From JAEUPI01 sp044222685 (GTDB taxonomy: Bacteria > Pseudomonadota > Gammaproteobacteria > Burkholderiales > Burkholderiaceae_C): DNA of 14,562 nucleotides. Made by a program: the position numbers and the translations under genes. The stretch spans positions 1 through 14,562 of the forward strand of contig JBGAMU010000101.1 in assembly GCA_044222685.1 (NCBI GenBank), written 5' to 3'. Positions 13,507-14,562 of the stretch are shown one piece after another. The notes beneath the pieces are model-generated. The model saw nothing but the letters and a program-made list of their open reading frames with translations, made no database searches and was not told the origin of the DNA. Each line of letters starts with the position of its first letter. Positions within the stretch are counted from its first letter, which is position 1.

Positions 13507-14562
13507 ATGTCTGCGACACCCACCCAAGTACCGCCGGCGCGTACGGCCATGGCCGAGGCGCCGCTGCGCATCGCCGTCGTCGGCGCCGGCCCGGCCGGCC
13601 TGGCCCTGGCCCTGCATGCGGCGCGCGTGCTGCCGCGCGCGTGCATCGCGGTGTTCGATGCGCGCGGCGCCGAGCACGACGTGTCCGCCGACCCGCGCAC
13701 CCTGGCGCTGTCGATCGGCAGCGTGCAGCTGCTGCGGCGCCTGGGCGCGTGGCCCGGCGACGCGGCCGAACCCATCGTCGAGGTGCAGGTCTCGCAGGCC
13801 CCGCCCGCGCCGCCGGCTGCCACGGTGCATCTGCGCGCCGGCGAGATGGCCGTGCCGATGCTCGGTGCGGTGGTGGCCTACGGCCCGCTGGTGGCGGCGC
13901 TGCAGGCCGCCTGGCAGGCGACGGTCGCCGAAGACCCTCGGCGTCACTCGCTGCGCCTGGGTGCCGCGGTCCAGGCCCTGAAGCCGCTGCCGTCGGGTGT
14001 CGAGGTCGATGCCGGCATCGCCGAGGCCTTCGACCTGGCGGTGGTGGCCGAGGGCGGCGTGTTCGCCGACCAGGCGCGCAAAGCCGTCGCGCACGACTAC
14101 CGGCAGACCGCGTGGATCGGCAGCGTCACGCTCGCTGAGGCACCGGCGGGCACGGCGTTCGAGCACTTCACGCGCCAGGGTCCGCTGGCGCTGCTGCCGC
14201 TGCGCGGGCCGAACGCGAACGGTCGCCGAGCCCGCGTGGTGCCCGAGGGCGCACCGGGCGACGCCTCCAGCGGTGGACCGCGCGGGGGACCGATGGGCGC
14301 GCCGCCCGCGCCTGCCAGCACGCTGCGGCGCGCGGCCCTGGTGTGGTGCGTCGATGCCACGCAGGACCCCGTGGCTCCCTTGGCCGAGGCGCAGCGGCTG
14401 GCCCTGCTCAACGCGCTGCTCCCTGCGGCCGCCGGGCGCATCGTGGAGATGTCGGCGCTGAAGTCCTTCGCGCTGGGCCTCAACGCCGAGCGCACCCTGG
14501 TCGACCGGCGTACCGTGCGCATCGGCAATGCCGCCCAGACGCTGCACCCGGTGGCAGGCCAG
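13507..14562 (+). CDS. ubiH: UbiH-type FAD-dependent monooxygenase (3' end beyond the window)
   Basis: The first 352 residues are present and the frame is open to the window edge; the family is usually about 390-410 long. UbiH-type enzymes hydroxylate the ring of a ubiquinone precursor using FAD, NAD(P)H and oxygen. The Rossmann motif GAGPAG is at 26-31 with Asp51 at the next strand end, DPRTLALS at 62-69, and the late FAD motif GNAAQTLHPVAGQ at 340-352, which closely matches UbiH. Two oddities appear: the middle motif, usually ADGxxS, reads AEGGVF at 181-186, and a Gly/Pro/Ala-rich insertion of about 40 residues (about 234-274) splits the strands LALLPL and AALVWCVD. The ATG at 13507 has no ribosome-binding site, so a near-leaderless transcript is likely; an ATG at 13549 is the alternative. 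Another UbiH/UbiF/VisC paralogue is possible. Confidence 0.85.
   Translation, partial: MSATPTQVPPARTAMAEAPLRIAVVGAGPAGLALALHAARVLPRACIAVFDARGAEHDVSADPRTLALSIGSVQLLRRLGAWPGDAAEPIVEVQVSQAPPAPPAATVHLRAGEMAVPMLGAVVAYGPLVAALQAAWQATVAEDPRRHSLRLGAAVQALKPLPSGVEVDAGIAEAFDLAVVAEGGVFADQARKAVAHDYRQTAWIGSVTLAEAPAGTAFEHFTRQGPLALLPLRGPNANGRRARVVPEGAPGDASSGGPRGGPMGAPPAPASTLRRAALVWCVDATQDPVAPLAEAQRLALLNALLPAAAGRIVEMSALKSFALGLNAERTLVDRRTVRIGNAAQTLHPVAGQ

Noticed and set aside
13449..13823. Upstream extension of the SPFH gene
   Set aside because: It would overlap ubiH antisense; the AGGAGG eight bases before 13448 fixes the start.
12567..14138. 523-codon plus-strand frame crossing the SPFH gene and part of ubiH
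   Set aside because: It is in a different frame from ubiH and lacks any FAD motif; the true ubiH frame starts at 13507 and stays open to the window end.
1..14562. CRISPR arrays, tRNA/rRNA genes, insertion sequences, phage genes
   Set aside because: No repeated spacers, no cloverleaf or rRNA-like stretch and no transposase or integrase motifs were seen on either strand.

Overview
The window is very GC-rich (most 60-base lines counted by eye give about 65-77% G+C). Its genes resemble those of a betaproteobacterium of the order Burkholderiales (Leptothrix/Rubrivivax/Methylibium-like). This placement rests on protein style, codon use, near-leaderless starts and the tkt-gap pairing; no database comparison was possible. 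There are eleven genes, densely packed. No tRNA, rRNA, CRISPR array or insertion sequence was seen, and no gene-free stretch exceeds 300 bases.

Left part (1-5815, all minus strand). A transketolase gene (tkt) is followed by glyceraldehyde-3-phosphate dehydrogenase (gap), a central-carbon pair ended by a hairpin terminator at about 2611-2638. Beyond it lie a small Cys-containing lipoprotein of unknown function and a secreted subtilisin-family (S8) protease. The protease has a PKD-like domain and a C-terminal Gly-run/hydrophobic/Arg tail that looks like a GlyGly-CTERM rhombosortase sorting signal.

Middle (5816-7341, plus strand). Divergent from tkt is a hemerythrin-domain protein with a complete set of di-iron ligands. 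Its upstream region holds a perfect FNR/Dnr-like palindrome. It is followed by murU, a sugar-1-phosphate nucleotidyltransferase of peptidoglycan recycling, which here lacks its usual kinase partner amgK as an immediate neighbour.

Right part (7349-13448, minus strand). This is the most interesting region: a tight five-gene operon, in transcription order: (1) an SPFH/band-7 protein with a C-terminal SHOCT domain; (2) a membrane-anchored protein with two zinc-ribbon + DUF4178 units; (3) a 74-residue, two-helix DUF350 membrane protein; (4) a seven-helix membrane protein fused to a spermidine-synthase-like domain with catalytic motifs intact; (5) a Tat/lipoprotein-type FAD amine-oxidase-like enzyme whose start overlaps the end of gene 4. 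The families suggest a membrane-bound polyamine-modifying or envelope-stress system related to the PspA-associated networks; its biochemical role is not established. No SpeD or PspA gene lies inside the operon.

At the right edge (13507 to the end) a UbiH-type FAD monooxygenase of ubiquinone synthesis is read divergently from the operon and is cut by the window border. It carries an unusual Gly/Pro-rich insertion and a divergent second FAD motif.
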